Assembly (NCBI GenBank): GCA_030142905.1
Contig: JASJOG010000019.1
Location: forward strand, 1,710,501-1,774,500
From: Heliopora coerulea
Lineage: Eukaryota > Cnidaria > Anthozoa > Scleralcyonacea > Helioporidae
Length of the DNA: 64,000 nt
Reading direction: 5' to 3'
In this document: piece by piece, positions 24,264 through 35,559 of the stretch
Position numbering within the stretch: the first letter of the stretch is position 1
Layout of the letters: every line of letters begins with the position of its first letter
The notes under the pieces: model-generated
What the model saw: the letters and a program-made list of their open reading frames with translations, nothing else
Databases searched by the model: none
Told to the model about the DNA's origin: nothing
Position numbers and translations under genes: made by a program

Positions 24264-24609
24264 CTTTATTTCATTGTCGTACACATGTTCCAAAAATTTG
24301 TTCACGTCACATTTTCCACAACGCTTTTGTCAAATACTTCATTTCACCATCTTCACATTTTGATTTTTCTGTAGCTATATATGTTATGAATTGTTTCTAT
24401 GTCACATTTTCCTCAGCTCTGATGTTTCAAGTACTGTATTCCACCATCTTTCACAACTTGTGTTTTTTGTAGCCATATATGTTATAAATTTCTTCCATGT
24501 CACATTTTCCATAGGCCTTACATGTCTCAAATACGTTATTTCACCATCTTTCACATCTTGAGTTTTCTGTAGCCGTATATGTTGATTTGGTGATATGCCT
24601 TCCTTGTTC
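24264..24609 (-). pseudogene. Exon-like module 4
   Basis: Same borders as the other modules (CTGTTTAG acceptor, GTGAGA donor) with three internal copies of the roughly 80-bp unit. Extra bases relative to module 3 cause frameshifts and stops. Closely similar to module 2. Confidence 0.45.
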
Positions 24610-24860
24610 CTAAACAGAAATGAGTGAATGCTTTCAAGACTAATTCAACAACTGCAAACCTTCTTGCAGGCAACGGCAGTCTCTAGATTCCGCGAAACTA
24701 ATTAATTTAATTGATGTTTTGAAAATAGGAATTCAACACGTTGCTAAATGTAGAGCCACAAGGCAAAACTCATGCCAAACACCCAGCACTTCTTTTATCA
24801 GTCAAAGGAAATGTACGACATTGATTTTACCAAGGACAAGGCACCTTTTAGCACTGTACG

Positions 24861-26093
24861 CAGTGGCGGATTAACCAATAGGCACTATAGGAACGTGCCT
24901 AGGACCCACGAAGGCCAGGGGCCCACGAAGATGTTTGTCGATGAGGCTTTTTTTATTTTTTATTTTAGAATGACATAACTAAGTACAGACACATTTATCC
25001 TTGAGGGATTCGTACTTGATAGGTTGCAAGTCTTCCATGCGCTTTGACAGGGGTAAACTACTACAAGTAAAGACTATAAGAGTATTCAAACAGGGCTCAA
25101 AGGAATCAAAGGATTCATAATGTATTTCCGAGAGAAATACAAAAAAAACACTGATTTCTGAATAACTAAACATTACCTTTTAGAATTTTTAAAACTTTGA
25201 CGAAAATGTTACTCTGGACTCGTTCTTGGTGGCTTTTCTTATTTATTTTTGTCTTTAAGTTCACATAAACACCTTTTACATCAACCTAACACCTTCGCTT
25301 GTTGTTCTTTTTCGCGCGAAGTCTCCCCTGTCACTAGGCAACGCTACTAGTGCCCAATCTATCACGAACACTCTAACACTCTCCCCTCCTTATGGAAAGT
25401 CTCTCCTGTCTAACGGATCCAGTCCTTTTCTTTGCTGACATCATGGCTATAGAATTAGTAATATCCTTTTTATGAGGATATCAGGGTTGGTTGATTAGGC
25501 ACAACCCTTTAATTCTTCGACAACTTACTCTTCTCACGCGCGCATACTCTTACATGAAGTAAACTTAGATCCATTTCCACTTAATCTAAATTACTTTTAG
25601 ACTACTGTATTACAAATACGTTGAAGATGTCAAGTGAATAAGAATTTAACAAGTTTAGAGTTCAACTATGGTTCACTCGCGTTTGTCGCCACCGTCACTT
25701 CTAGCTATAGAATCGGAGTTGATGTGTTCAATCCCAGTTAATGATATGATTAGTTATTTTGTTGTAAAGAAAATACATAGAGTAAAACTGTAAAATGAAC
25801 ATCATTGTGCTGTAATCCGACCTCCCAATAACATTACTAATATTCACGAATGTACGTGATACTAGGTGCAGACTACAACTGTAGTACTGTTTTGCTTGTT
25901 AAGACTGTTCTTCACTTCTTGTATAACTTTACCGATTCATACATGTAATAGCTGTTAACATTCAATATAGCTATAAAAATCTTATCGATGACATTTAAAA
26001 CTCAAGACCTAAAAAAAACGATCAAGCTGAGATCTATTGGGCCCACGAAATTGTACTGTGCCTAGGGCCCACGAATGTTTTAATCCGCCACTG
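24861..26093. mobile_element. hAT-type element, copy 1 (1,233 bp)
   Basis: Termini CAGTGGCGGATTAA and TTAATCCGCCACTG are inverted repeats. The flanks ACTGTACG and TCTGTACG match at 7 of 8 positions, as expected for a hAT 8-bp duplication. It splits one of the repeated units. An inverted homologue lies at 52,027-53,293. A shared open segment at 24,979-25,173 (minus) is described separately. Confidence 0.88.
24979..25173 (-). pseudogene. Conserved ORF remnant in hAT copy 1
   Basis: 64 codons including SLPLSKRMEDLQPIKYESLK. The homologous segment in copy 2 (52,968-53,162) keeps the frame over the same length with SLPRLKRMEDLQAIKYDSLK. The position near one terminus and the R-x-x-x-L pattern are compatible with the end of a hAT transposase, but the catalytic part is missing and I cannot confirm the family. 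Confidence 0.4.
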
Positions 26094-26371
26094 TCTGTAC
26101 GTCTCTAATTATTTGTGAAACATTAAAAATTCTGACTACACAGTATTCAAGGTACGGTTGCTAGTCCACTCGGGACTGAAGCCTTATTACTGAAGACCAG
26201 GAATACAAAGAGCGGTAAGTAACGTCTACCACGTCATGTACGAAAAATCCCCTGTACTTTTTCTGCCACTCAAAGTACGGGATTGACTTCACCTAGTTCA
26301 GAATCACCCTCAAGGTAACATGAACATAAGCTTTCATGAATTGACCTACAATAAGGTCAACTAGGAACGTT

Positions 26372-26442
26372 GACTAGAGCGGGATTCGAACTCGCATCCC
26401 CGAGTTACCGGACCACTGCTCTACCAGTTGAGCTATCGAGGG
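26372..26442 (-). repeat. tRNA-Thr-like segment (unit 4)
   Basis: The best preserved A and B boxes of the series (TAGCTCAACTGGTAGAGC and GTTCGAATCCCGC on the minus strand). The acceptor ends CCCTCGA and TCTAGTC pair poorly, so function as a tRNA is doubtful. Confidence 0.5.
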
Positions 26443-26549
26443 AACTGCAAACAGTATGCTTGTTTTATCCATGGATATCGAGCGTTAAGTTGTCGCGAGA
26501 ATCTCTCGTGCACTTAAATGTATCGAATATAAAAGCTGTCGCATCTCAC

Positions 26550-26798
26550 CTTTATTTCATTGTCTTTTACGTGTTTCAAAAATTTGTTCACGTCACATTT
26601 TCCACAAGGCTTTTGTCTCAAATACTTTATTTCACCATCTTTCACATTCTGATTTTTCTGTAGCCATACATGTTATGAATTTCTTCTATGTCACATTTTC
26701 TACACGCCTGATGTCTCAAATACTTTATTTCACCATCTTCCACATCTTGTATTTTCTGTAGCCATATTTGTTAATGTAGTGATACGCCTCCCTTGTTC
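26550..26798 (-). pseudogene. Exon-like module 5
   Basis: Same acceptor and donor contexts as modules 2-4, with two internal copies of the roughly 80-bp unit. The frame is disturbed after the first GGCTACAGAAAA word, as in modules 2 and 4. Confidence 0.45.
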
Positions 26799-26799
26799 C

Positions 26800-28327
26800 T
26801 AAACAGAAATAAGTAAATGCACTCAAGATTAACTTACATGTAATAGCTGTATCTCCCAGTTCTGCACAAACTATTAATTTGATCAATGATTTGAAAACCA
26901 GAATTCAACCTTCTTCCTAAATCCTGAACTACAAGGCAAACTTACACAAAAATCCTCTATACTTTTTCTGCTCATCAATGTACAGCGTTTAATTTACTTA
27001 GGAATAGGTACCATTGGGTATTGGATTTCATGTTTGCAAGTTTTCTTAAACGCTTCAATGCTTTTCTGACTACACAGTATTCAACATATGGCAGGAAGCC
27101 CACTCCAGATAGCGACACATATTAGCGGGGCGTTACTAGGATTAATTTATTGAGGGGGAGCAAAAATGCGGAATATATCCTGAGGTTTGCCACAATGGTA
27201 TGTCTTGTATACCCAGATGGTCAGCGGACTTGGTGCTCACAACTAAGTAACATCATTTGGGATCACGGTGTAAAGGGTGACGAGTGTTTGTTTGATATCG
27301 CACCAAGAATACCTTGGTGGCAGAAACGAATGTTGCGAGATCCAGAACACGAGGCAATAATTTAATTGTTTAACGACATCAATATACTGGTATGAAATGG
27401 GGGGCTAGGCCCCTAGGCCTGGGGAGACATACCCCTCCCCGCAACACCTACGCAAATTAGTGAATACCTGGAACTAAGAAAGGCATACATGGTGGTTATA
27501 TTGACTGAACTGTGATCTATCACAAGTGGAAAAAGAATCTCTCATAAAAGAGCAAACTTTGCGTTGCCATAGTCCATTTTGAAATATGTTTGTGAATATG
27601 TCATTTTACCTACCAAGCTTTCCATTTGATCTCATGCATGATTTTCCATGGTTTCCAGTCATATATCCAACTGAAACACATCTCTTTACATTCTCGATGG
27701 ACTTGCTGTAAACTGCTTTCTTTACTGTATATCTATTCGTTAGCTAATCAAGAATTTCAACGCTAGTTCAATGTCATGGGATCCCATGCTTCAATATAGC
27801 AGACTTGGTTGTTGATGGAGTCTGTGTTTATGGTGTATCAGGGAAGCTTATTATTCTCATACTTTTCTTTCACAATCCAGTTAATTGGTGTGTTTCTTGA
27901 CTCACACTGTATTCATTGCCATATTTCAAGGACATCTTATGCACATTTCATAGTATCAGTAAGTATTCTTTAATTCCCAAGGAGCTAGATAGCACAAGAA
28001 CAAAATAATACACGTGCATTTAATAATCATCAAATGTTAATTTGAGCATGTATTTAGAAAATTCATGAAATTTTCTATATTTTATTCTAATGAAAGAATT
28101 TATCTTTCATGCAACACTTCATGACATACAACTGAAGTAAGTCTATCATGCTTTGAAACCTCAATATTTATACCCAATCATCATTACCATTGCTGGTAAA
28201 TCAAAGTATCAAAAATTTGTGTAAAACCACATCTTTCTTTATACCCAATTCCAATCACTTAACAGAAACTTCACAACTACAACTTCTAAGAAAAAATTCA
28301 AGATGTGCTGTGAGGATTATTCATGAT
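26800..28327. other. Stretch without a recognised gene
   Basis: An open frame at 27,150-27,365 encodes 71 residues with no recognisable motif. G-rich text near 27,400-27,450 (GGGGGGCTAGGCCCCTAGGC) resembles transposon ends seen elsewhere, but no partner end was found. Confidence 0.35.
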
Positions 28328-28790
28328 AACAATTAAAGCATTCTCTGACCAAAATATTTTATTGATATGACCTTTCCATTGCCAGTCTGTAATCTTCAAC
28401 AGGTAAATTAACAATAATGAAGTTTGAAGATGGGCCCTATTATACTAGAGGTAAAAATAGAGTAGACGAAATGTGGGCATGTATGAATAATGAGCTGATG
28501 TTAAATGATAAGAATTTTAATGTTATGTTTAGCAGCATCACTTGTAAAGTAAGATGGCATATAGCATCTTACTTCAATAGTGATACCGCTAACCATAACA
28601 TTAAAATTCATATAATTTAACACCACCTCATTTATACATGCCCACATTTCATCAACTCTATTTTTACCTCCTATATAATAGGGCCCATCTTCAAACTTCA
28701 TCATTGTTAATTTACCTGTTGAAGATTGCAGACTGGCAATGGAAAGCTCATATCAATAAAATATTTTGGTCTGAGAACGCTTTAGTTGTT
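28328..28790. repeat. 463-bp near-perfect palindrome
   Basis: Two arms of about 230 bp meet near 28,559 with almost no spacer. AACAATTAAAGC at the left is answered by GCTTTAGTTGTT at the right. Each arm encodes the same short frame, on opposite strands, beginning KFEDGPYY and continuing GKNRVDEMWAC. No obvious target duplication was found. This could be a foldback transposon or an inverted duplication. Confidence 0.85.
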
Positions 28791-28837
28791 ACAACTTCTA
28801 AATCAATAACCAATGTTACCAAACAATATCTATTACT

Positions 28838-29050
28838 GGAGTTCTACCCTCAAACCAACATAAAATTCAAGGGTATTTTCAACAGCTTTCAAAGACTTTA
28901 AGTAAATTCAAACCCTGAAGCTGGTACATAATTTGCTTTTTAAGAAGACAAAAACAGTGAACTTTTTATTTCAGTAAGTACGGTAATATATGAATATCTA
29001 TAAAATAACCAAAATTTCTAAAATACAACATCAAAGTGTTAACACACACA
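28838..29050 (+). repeat. Dispersed repeat, copy A
   Basis: Resembles 37,010-37,200 (shared words include CTACCCTCAAA, TTCAAAGACTTT and GAAGCTGGTACA). The class is unknown. Confidence 0.5.
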
Positions 29051-29522
29051 AATAGCTTCATTATTTGAAGTTGGTAGACTAGGCAATGTTTAATTGTCGG
29101 TAGTACCACAAGCATAAAATTCAAGCACTTTTTGAGGACATTTATTGACATTCACAAACTTTGCAGGGCCTTGTTTTTGTTTTTTGGGGATTTTTTCCCA
29201 AATCCAAGTACTTTCAAGGATTTTCAAGGATTAAATGAACCCTGGAAAACCCTGAAAATCACATCTGCAGAATATCTATAATCCCAACTGCAATTAGTAC
29301 TACCATCAAACCAACAAGCCACAGCACCATTGCTACAATAAGTAATCCTATCACAACAAGTTTCACTGATGTTGTACACATCTTTAATGGACATTAACCT
29401 GGTTTACATCATGGAATCAGATGGAATGTCCACCATTTGACTTTAGTTTTCCACTATACTTGTGATTGAAAACCTCACCTGTGAAATCCCTGCTGATGGA
29501 GCTCCAACTGGATTGATGGAAT

Positions 29523-29576
29523 CACTTGGCTACGTGGTTGCACTTGGCTACATGGCTACACTTGGCTACATGGTTG
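29523..29576 (+). repeat. 18-bp tandem repeat, three copies
   Basis: CACTTGGCTACGTGGTTG, CACTTGGCTACATGGCTA and CACTTGGCTACATGGTTG lie head to tail. They border a segment at 29,577-30,000 that is visibly richer in G and C than its surroundings, in which I recognise nothing. Confidence 0.85.
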
Positions 29577-29999
29577 CACGAGGCCGGGTGCGGAAACCTG
29601 TGTGAATGGGATTGTGGTCTGGAGACTGGTAACCCCGCCCCTCCAATCCTCTGGCAGCTTTCGATCACGCGGCACCCATCATAGATGGTGCACCATCACC
29701 TTGCCAGCCGAGGTCTTCAGAGCGTTGGGTCCCGGTCGATGTATGTGAACTGGAAAGTCAAAGGGGATTTAAGGAAACGTTTATGAGGTGGTTCAGTTTG
29801 TCTGTGGCCGGCAGATGAGAGCTGCTCATTCGGATCCTTTTAGGTGGAAGTCTACGCGTCGTGAAACGCACCCGATCACCACCGGTAAGGTCTTTTGGCC
29901 ATAAGCTCTGTGTGTGTGCTACTCTGTGTCAGACACCGGTACGTGCTTGTATTGTATTTTGAGAGTGGGGTAGGGGCGCCTCAAGTGCAGGTTTGTGTG

Positions 30000-31440
30000 G
30001 GACATTATTCTCATGACTGACGACTTGAATGACATGAATAGTATAGTCCAGTATAGCTCAGCAAATCTGACTTCCAAATCATTTGGTGGAATATTCCCAT
30101 GTTTTTATCATACACAGCTATTGTTCTACAAAAAAAATCAAAGCCACATGGTCATTTCCTCTTGAAATCCATATTCTGAAAAAAGAATGCTATGTTGTAC
30201 ACCTGACCAGAATCCTAATAAACTCAAAATACATGCAATAGACTCTGCCTCAACAATATGACTGCTAGAATTTTAAGAGCCAAATTTTTCAGACACTTAA
30301 ATTAATACATACTTAAAAAGAAAAACCATAACCTGCTTACATTCAGGGTTGACTTTATTGTTGATGTTAGAACAATAGAAAGCAATCCCATTATCTCATT
30401 AGGGCATTCTTTTGTTTTTCATAACAAACCCATTAAGGGCACGGGCACACTTTACCACTTTACTCTGGCCAACACAAGATGATTTTACTCATAAAAGGGA
30501 TAAGCTATGGTTAACAAGTTAATATCCCAATATTTTCTTTCCACACCCTTTGTTCTTATAATGGACTTTGGCACTGATTTCAGATGTAAAATTAACTACC
30601 TAATTCACTCACTCAATTTGTTATTCCAGTATCTTGTATCCACAACAATTTTATCTGCAAAAGCAGATAAAATTCTTGTGTATACAGGATACTACAGTGC
30701 TTGATGACAGTGGTAGTCCACTAGTCCAGAACTAGTAAAAATTGGGTTTTGGCTACTGACATTTGAAACCTGCTAGTCAATGGACTAGTCCTACTAGAAG
30801 AGGCCTTGGGAAGATAAGTAAAGAAACAAATAAACATACTCCCTTGATCACTAACTGAGCTATGCACATCCAATCCATTAATAAACTGTCACCCTTCCCA
30901 TCATTATAGGTTCTTTATTTGCTTAATCTTTTGTATCATTTTATTTTCCCACTATCACTCAATGTATACTTTTACTTTCAGCTCCTTACTGAATATCTTC
31001 TTTTACTGTCATGACTCATTGACAGTCTACATGCTACAGTGGTGCTGTACCAAGAGGGGGGCCACTGGGTGTTTGCCCAGGGAGCAAATTCTATGGGGTG
31101 ACATTTTCAGGAACAAAAATTCGACTTTTTTGACAGGCTGATGCAGTATGTCTAATGTTCACTTAATGGCCACATAAAGACACAAGACATTCAGGAGAAT
31201 CTATGGACATTCTTCTTTATAGTAAAAAATTCATTGTTGGGGGCGATGAGTGAGTTATATCTTATTTTTCGAAAAAAAAGACAATTTGCAAAGCTGTTTT
31301 GGATGGCTAATTTGGACCCTGTCAATATACCAATAAATATCAGAGGTTTTTAATCTTAGTTAATTGATTTTTTAATTTGCAAAATATCAACATCCTGAAA
31401 TCTGCAGCATTATTGATATTGCACGTATGCCACAACCAAT
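30000..31440. other. Stretch without recognised features
   Basis: No protein motif or repeat boundary was recognised on either strand. Confidence 0.4.
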
Positions 31441-31442
31441 TA

Positions 31443-32082
31443 CTGTATTTCACAGCATATAAGTCAATTTTCTAGGACCCAAGATTGATCTCTAAAAGTC
31501 CACCTCGACTTATACAAAGGCTCATGAAATTGAGTGAAATCATAGACCAGATACACTAGTACCAGTCCTCTGTATGAGTTAAGAACTGGACCAATCAGCT
31601 CATTGCTAGTGAATGGGCACATCAACATGGTCAACGTATTTTATTATAAACCTCATTCTTATGGTGTAAAGACTTCAACATGCCTCCAAAACAACACAGA
31701 TACAAAGCATGATTCGTGTCTTGAAATATATGTTCGTATCTTCAACAAAGTTGAAGATTGTTGATTTGGCTGAAAAGTCAAACAACTATGCTGCCGGCTG
31801 CAAGTTTGGTGCTAGCAAGAAGCTTGTTCAAGATTGGCAGAAACAATCCAACAAAATAAGATCTACCATTAAAATAAACTCTAAAAGATTTTAAAAATGT
31901 GCTGTAAAAGATTTGCCATGTTTAATGTTATTAAAGTTTCTTCGAGCACTATTCTGTGTCTGGTAACTATTTAATTTGAGGACTCAACTTATACTCAGGG
32001 TATCATAAAAATCATGATGTTTTGGTAAAAAAATGAGGGGTGTACTTATATGCCAGGTTGACTTATACGCCATGAAGTACAG
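31443..32082 (+). mobile_element. Pogo/Tc1-mariner-type deletion derivative (640 bp)
   Basis: The ends CTGTATTTCACAGCATATAA and TTATACGCCATGAAGTACAG form imperfect inverted repeats of about 25 bp. TA precedes the left end, fitting the TA target of this superfamily, but the right flank is AA. Inside, 31,745-31,894 encodes KIVDLAEKSNNYAAGCKFGA followed by SKKLVQDWQKQ, which resembles the N-terminal helix-turn-helix of pogo/Tigger-type transposases. The catalytic domain is absent. Confidence 0.72.
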
Positions 32083-33060
32083 AAATTATCGGTGTTTTTG
32101 TCACTTGTTTACATTTGCTATTTGACCAAGATTTGACCAAGAACTGTGAAATTGATGACAAAGACTGTCTGCTAAACATTCCCACTGAAAGTAAAGAAAA
32201 GAATATAGCAAATTTGCCAACTTAAGTTTCAAATAATCAAAATTTGCATCTATATCAAATTAAAGCTAGATTCACAATTTCTTTAGTACATGTAAAACAT
32301 TTTTCTTGTGATATTTATGCACTTTGTTAAAAAATTGGACTTAACATTCAATAAACTTCAATTGTGGCAAAATATCAATATTATTAGTATTTTTTTCAAG
32401 TATCACTATCCATTTTTTGTTTTGTTTTTTTGTTTTGTCCTTTTTTAAATACTTCATCAGCCAGATGAAGTCAGTTTTCCTCGATTCAAAAACATTTTGC
32501 AAATTTCAACAAAATGTTAAATCAATGTCTCCACATCTCATCATTAGTTATCGATGACTTTGCAACCATCAAGGCTCAGAAGAAGATTTTAAATTTTCAA
32601 TAACATTTTAAGTGATAAAATATATAAAATATTGTTTCTACACAAGCACCTCATTTAGTTCTATAACACAAAGAGCTTGGAGTGCACAAGAGAGGGCTGA
32701 GAAGGGTATCTTCAGTAGAATTTGCCCCTGGCAAATTAGCACCTAAGTATGGCTCTGTGCTAAAGACAACCTTCATTCCATTGTTTAAATCACACCAATA
32801 AATTCAATTATACAGAAGCAAAAAACTACAGCATAACAACATTGTAATGTTTATGTTTGTTTGCAAATAAAGATAAAACAACAAAAAATAAAAACTAAAA
32901 ATAAAACATCTCCTGTCATAATGCTAACACAATTCAAGGATTGGCTGCCAGCTCATGTTTTTTAGCAAGTAAATTTTAAACCTCACTGGCCCAGGGACTA
33001 GTTAGTGAAACAGTTAAGGCCAAGTGGGGTAGTAGTACCCTGCTATTGAATAACCTCTAA
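32083..33060. other. Stretch without recognised features
   Basis: AT-rich, with homopolymer runs; no supported feature. Confidence 0.4.
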
Positions 33061-33263
33061 CATGGTTACATTTCTTCTCATTATTCTGAAGTGTTCACTT
33101 CTGTAAAAATAATTTCAAAATCTAATTTATATGACAAAACGTTTGTTCATTTTTAAAATTTAACAGCTAAGTCCAACTACTCACCACAACTTCACCAGAG
33201 ACAAAAAATGCTCTAAATTTAAAAAAAAAATTGCATTACGTTAAAATGGTAAATGCTACTTAC

Positions 33264-33509
33264 TTTCTGGACATTGATTTCACTTCCTCTCACAAGTATT
33301 GCTGAAAGAATTTAAGTACATCTCCATTTTTACTTTTGTTGATGCAACTTTCAGTGACTTGGTATCTCAGCCTTTTTTCATCATCTTGTATATCTTTTAC
33401 AAATTTCTTCATGTCACATTTCCAGCACGTCTTTTGTCTCAAAGACTTCATTTTGCTGTCTCTTATTTCTTTGGTTAAATTCCTTCTCATTATCCTGAAG
33501 TGTTGACTT
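33264..33509 (-). CDS. Exon-like module 6 (open frame to a stop)
   Basis: TTTACAG precedes AAGTCAACACTTCAGG on the minus strand. The frame runs through MKSLRQKTCWKCDMKKFVKD and RLRYQVTESCINKSKNGD to QQYL and a stop, with a GTAAGT after CAGAAA further on. Module 7 shares the RLRxQVTESCIN block and a QQYC end, so the C-terminus seems real for the family. A similar acceptor region near 33,060-33,110 suggests a further relic. The family is not recognised. Confidence 0.45.
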
Positions 33510-33682
33510 CTGTAAATATAATTTCAAATATTATTTTACTCTTAGATGTATGACAAAACATTTGCTAATTTGTTAAAATTTGGCACTAAGCCCAGCTATT
33601 CACAACAACATAACCAGAGACAAAAAATCCTCTAAACTTGAAGGCAAAATTGCAGTAGGTTAAAATGGAAAATGCAACTTAC

Positions 33683-34024
33683 TTTCTGGATATAGTTAGA
33701 TTTGATTTTCTTCTTAACAGTATTGTTGACAGGATTTAAGTATGTCGTCAGCCTTTTCATTTTCATTAATGCAACTTTCAGTGACTTGGCATCTCAGCCT
33801 TTTTTCATTGTCTTGTACATGTTCCAAGAATTTCTTCATGTCACATTTCCCACAAGCCTTTTGTCTCAAATACTTCATTTAGCTGTCTTATATTTATTCC
33901 AAGACTTTGTCCTAGGTCATGTTTCAACAAGCCTTTTGCCACAAATACTTTATTTTGTCCTCTTTTACATTCTGTGTTTTCTGCAGCCATATTATGTCAA
34001 CGTGATGATATACATTCCTCATTT
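33683..34024 (-). pseudogene. Exon-like module 7
   Basis: Starts after CTGTTTAG on the minus strand and includes MKYLRQKACGKCDMKKFLEH and RLRCQVTESCIN before a QQYC end and GTAAGT. Two internal units are visible and the upstream unit has stops, so the copy is at least partly degraded. It links the 21-27 kb modules with module 6. Confidence 0.45.
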
Positions 34025-34299
34025 CTAAACAGAAATGAATTAATACTCCGAGATTAGTTTACATGTACTGTAAAAACTGCAAATCATTTTGCAAGCAATG
34101 GCAGTGTTCCACTTCTGCCCAAATAATTTGATTGATGATCCCAAAACTGGAGTTCAACATGGTTGCTAAGGGCTGAAACACGAAATGCTTTCTCACTACA
34201 CAGCACTGGTATTCAAGATATAGCTGCTAGATCACTAAAATTACAAAATAAATGTTAAAAAATGCTACATAAACACACTACACTTAAATACTTAAAAGT

Positions 34300-34941
34300 T
34301 AAAGAATCACATAAATTACACTCTATTCCACATTGGTCATCCACAAGTTCTGCCAACTTCATTTTCCTAATGTTCTTCTTAAAACTTTTCAGTTCCTATA
34401 ATGATCTTATCTTTATAGGTAATTTTTGCTGTAGCTATGGTCCTCGATATTTGATTGAATGTTTGCCATAAGTACCATTGTTGTATCTTGGACTAACAAA
34501 ATCTGAATTACGTAAGTTATAATTAGCATTCGATGTTTGCAATTGCTCTGAAATGTACCATGGTGACATCCCATTTTTCACCTTAAACATCAGATTTGCC
34601 AAATCTTGCAATCTTCTGTTGTATAAAGTGGGCATATTTGCTGTTTGTAACAAACTCTCATAAGTTGAGGTATTATCATTATACACAGTTCTTAGCCCTT
34701 TTTCTTGCATTCTCTCCAGTTTACACTTATCAGATGCTCTAACAAACAGCCATACAAGTGAACAGTAATTTAATTTGGGAAGAATGACAGACTTTAACAG
34801 TTGCAACTTAGTCCTTTCAGTAATCACATTCTTCATTCTTGACAGGACACCAATCTTGCTACTGACTTTAGAGAAAACTAAATTAATGTGTTCACTAAAA
34901 TTAAGTTTGTGATCTATGAGAACTCCCAACAGCTTCAGCAA
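34300..34941 (-). pseudogene. CR1/L2-like LINE reverse transcriptase fragment, 5'-truncated
   Basis: The open part (34,435-34,941) begins KLLGVLIDHKLNFSEHIN and continues with LLKSVILPKLNYCSLVW and a C-terminal YNLRNSDF block. This is the post-catalytic part of the reverse transcriptase of CR1/L2-type non-LTR elements, including the conserved G-[VI]-x-[IL]-D and LxYCSxVW-like motifs. The catalytic palm and the endonuclease are missing, as usual for 5'-truncated copies. After a stop at 34,435 the same frame resumes with LKSFKKNIRKMKLAELVD, so at least two nonsense changes are present. Confidence 0.85.
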
Positions 34942-34979
34942 ACTTGTGCATTTGATTTCTCCATAACTGATGACAACAC

Positions 34980-35110
34980 AGTGCCTCTGGTGCTGATGCA
35001 GTTTCGTACCTCAACCATATAAATGCAAGTAATGTAAGTAAATCACATATCAGTTGACAGCTTCTTACCTGGGGATTACAGTGATACAGTAACATCAAGA
35101 ATTCACTCCG
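34980..35110 (-). repeat. Dispersed repeat (three copies in the window)
   Basis: Similar to 36,055-36,200 and 46,970-47,110 in the opposite orientation. A shared block reads ACCTCAACCATATAAATGC on this minus-strand copy. Its conserved frame (LLTLLAFIWLR against LLTLLVFIWLR) may simply follow from nucleotide similarity. Confidence 0.55.
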
Positions 35111-35314
35111 AACATAAGGCATTATGGACAAACAAACAGACACATTGAAGTTCCTGAGTGTCAACAATGAACCAAGCTCTCAAGACCATAAAGTTTATGG
35201 ATACATCTACAATTTAAGGAGTCCCTCTCCAATGTTTCTTAGCTCTTTAAAAACCCCAAAAATGTGCCTAAACCCTAACCTAACCTTTGGGTTTATACAG
35301 CATCCAGTTGTTTC

Positions 35315-35390
35315 ACCTTAGGTCATTTTGCCCCAATTCCTAGGTCGTTTCACCCCAAATCCGAAGTCGTTTCACCCCAACTCAAGTTAT
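35315..35390 (+). repeat. Short tandem repeat
   Basis: Three to four degenerate copies of a unit around AGGTCGTTTCACCCCAA. Confidence 0.7.
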
Positions 35391-35559
35391 TATTTATAGG
35401 CTTAGTTTAAATTTTGAAATTTCAATTCCTTTCAATCCTGCACTAATGCAAGCTCACACCTGCCACACCTAGCATGATTAGCATACTCTTAGGGTTATTA
35501 GATTAACCATTCAAAACAGTTTCAGTCACAAGTAAACAGTTTTAATTATAGTATACAAT

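Noticed and set aside
27150..27365. 71-residue ORF with several Cys and Trp
   Set aside because: Single copy, no recognised domain and no intron borders.
29577..30000. GC-richer block that could be an rRNA or snRNA fragment
   Set aside because: I could not match any conserved rRNA or snRNA segment.
34901..35167. 88-residue minus-strand ORF overlapping the LINE end
   Set aside because: It crosses the LINE boundary and a dispersed repeat; the similarity to 36,046-36,306 is explained by that repeat.
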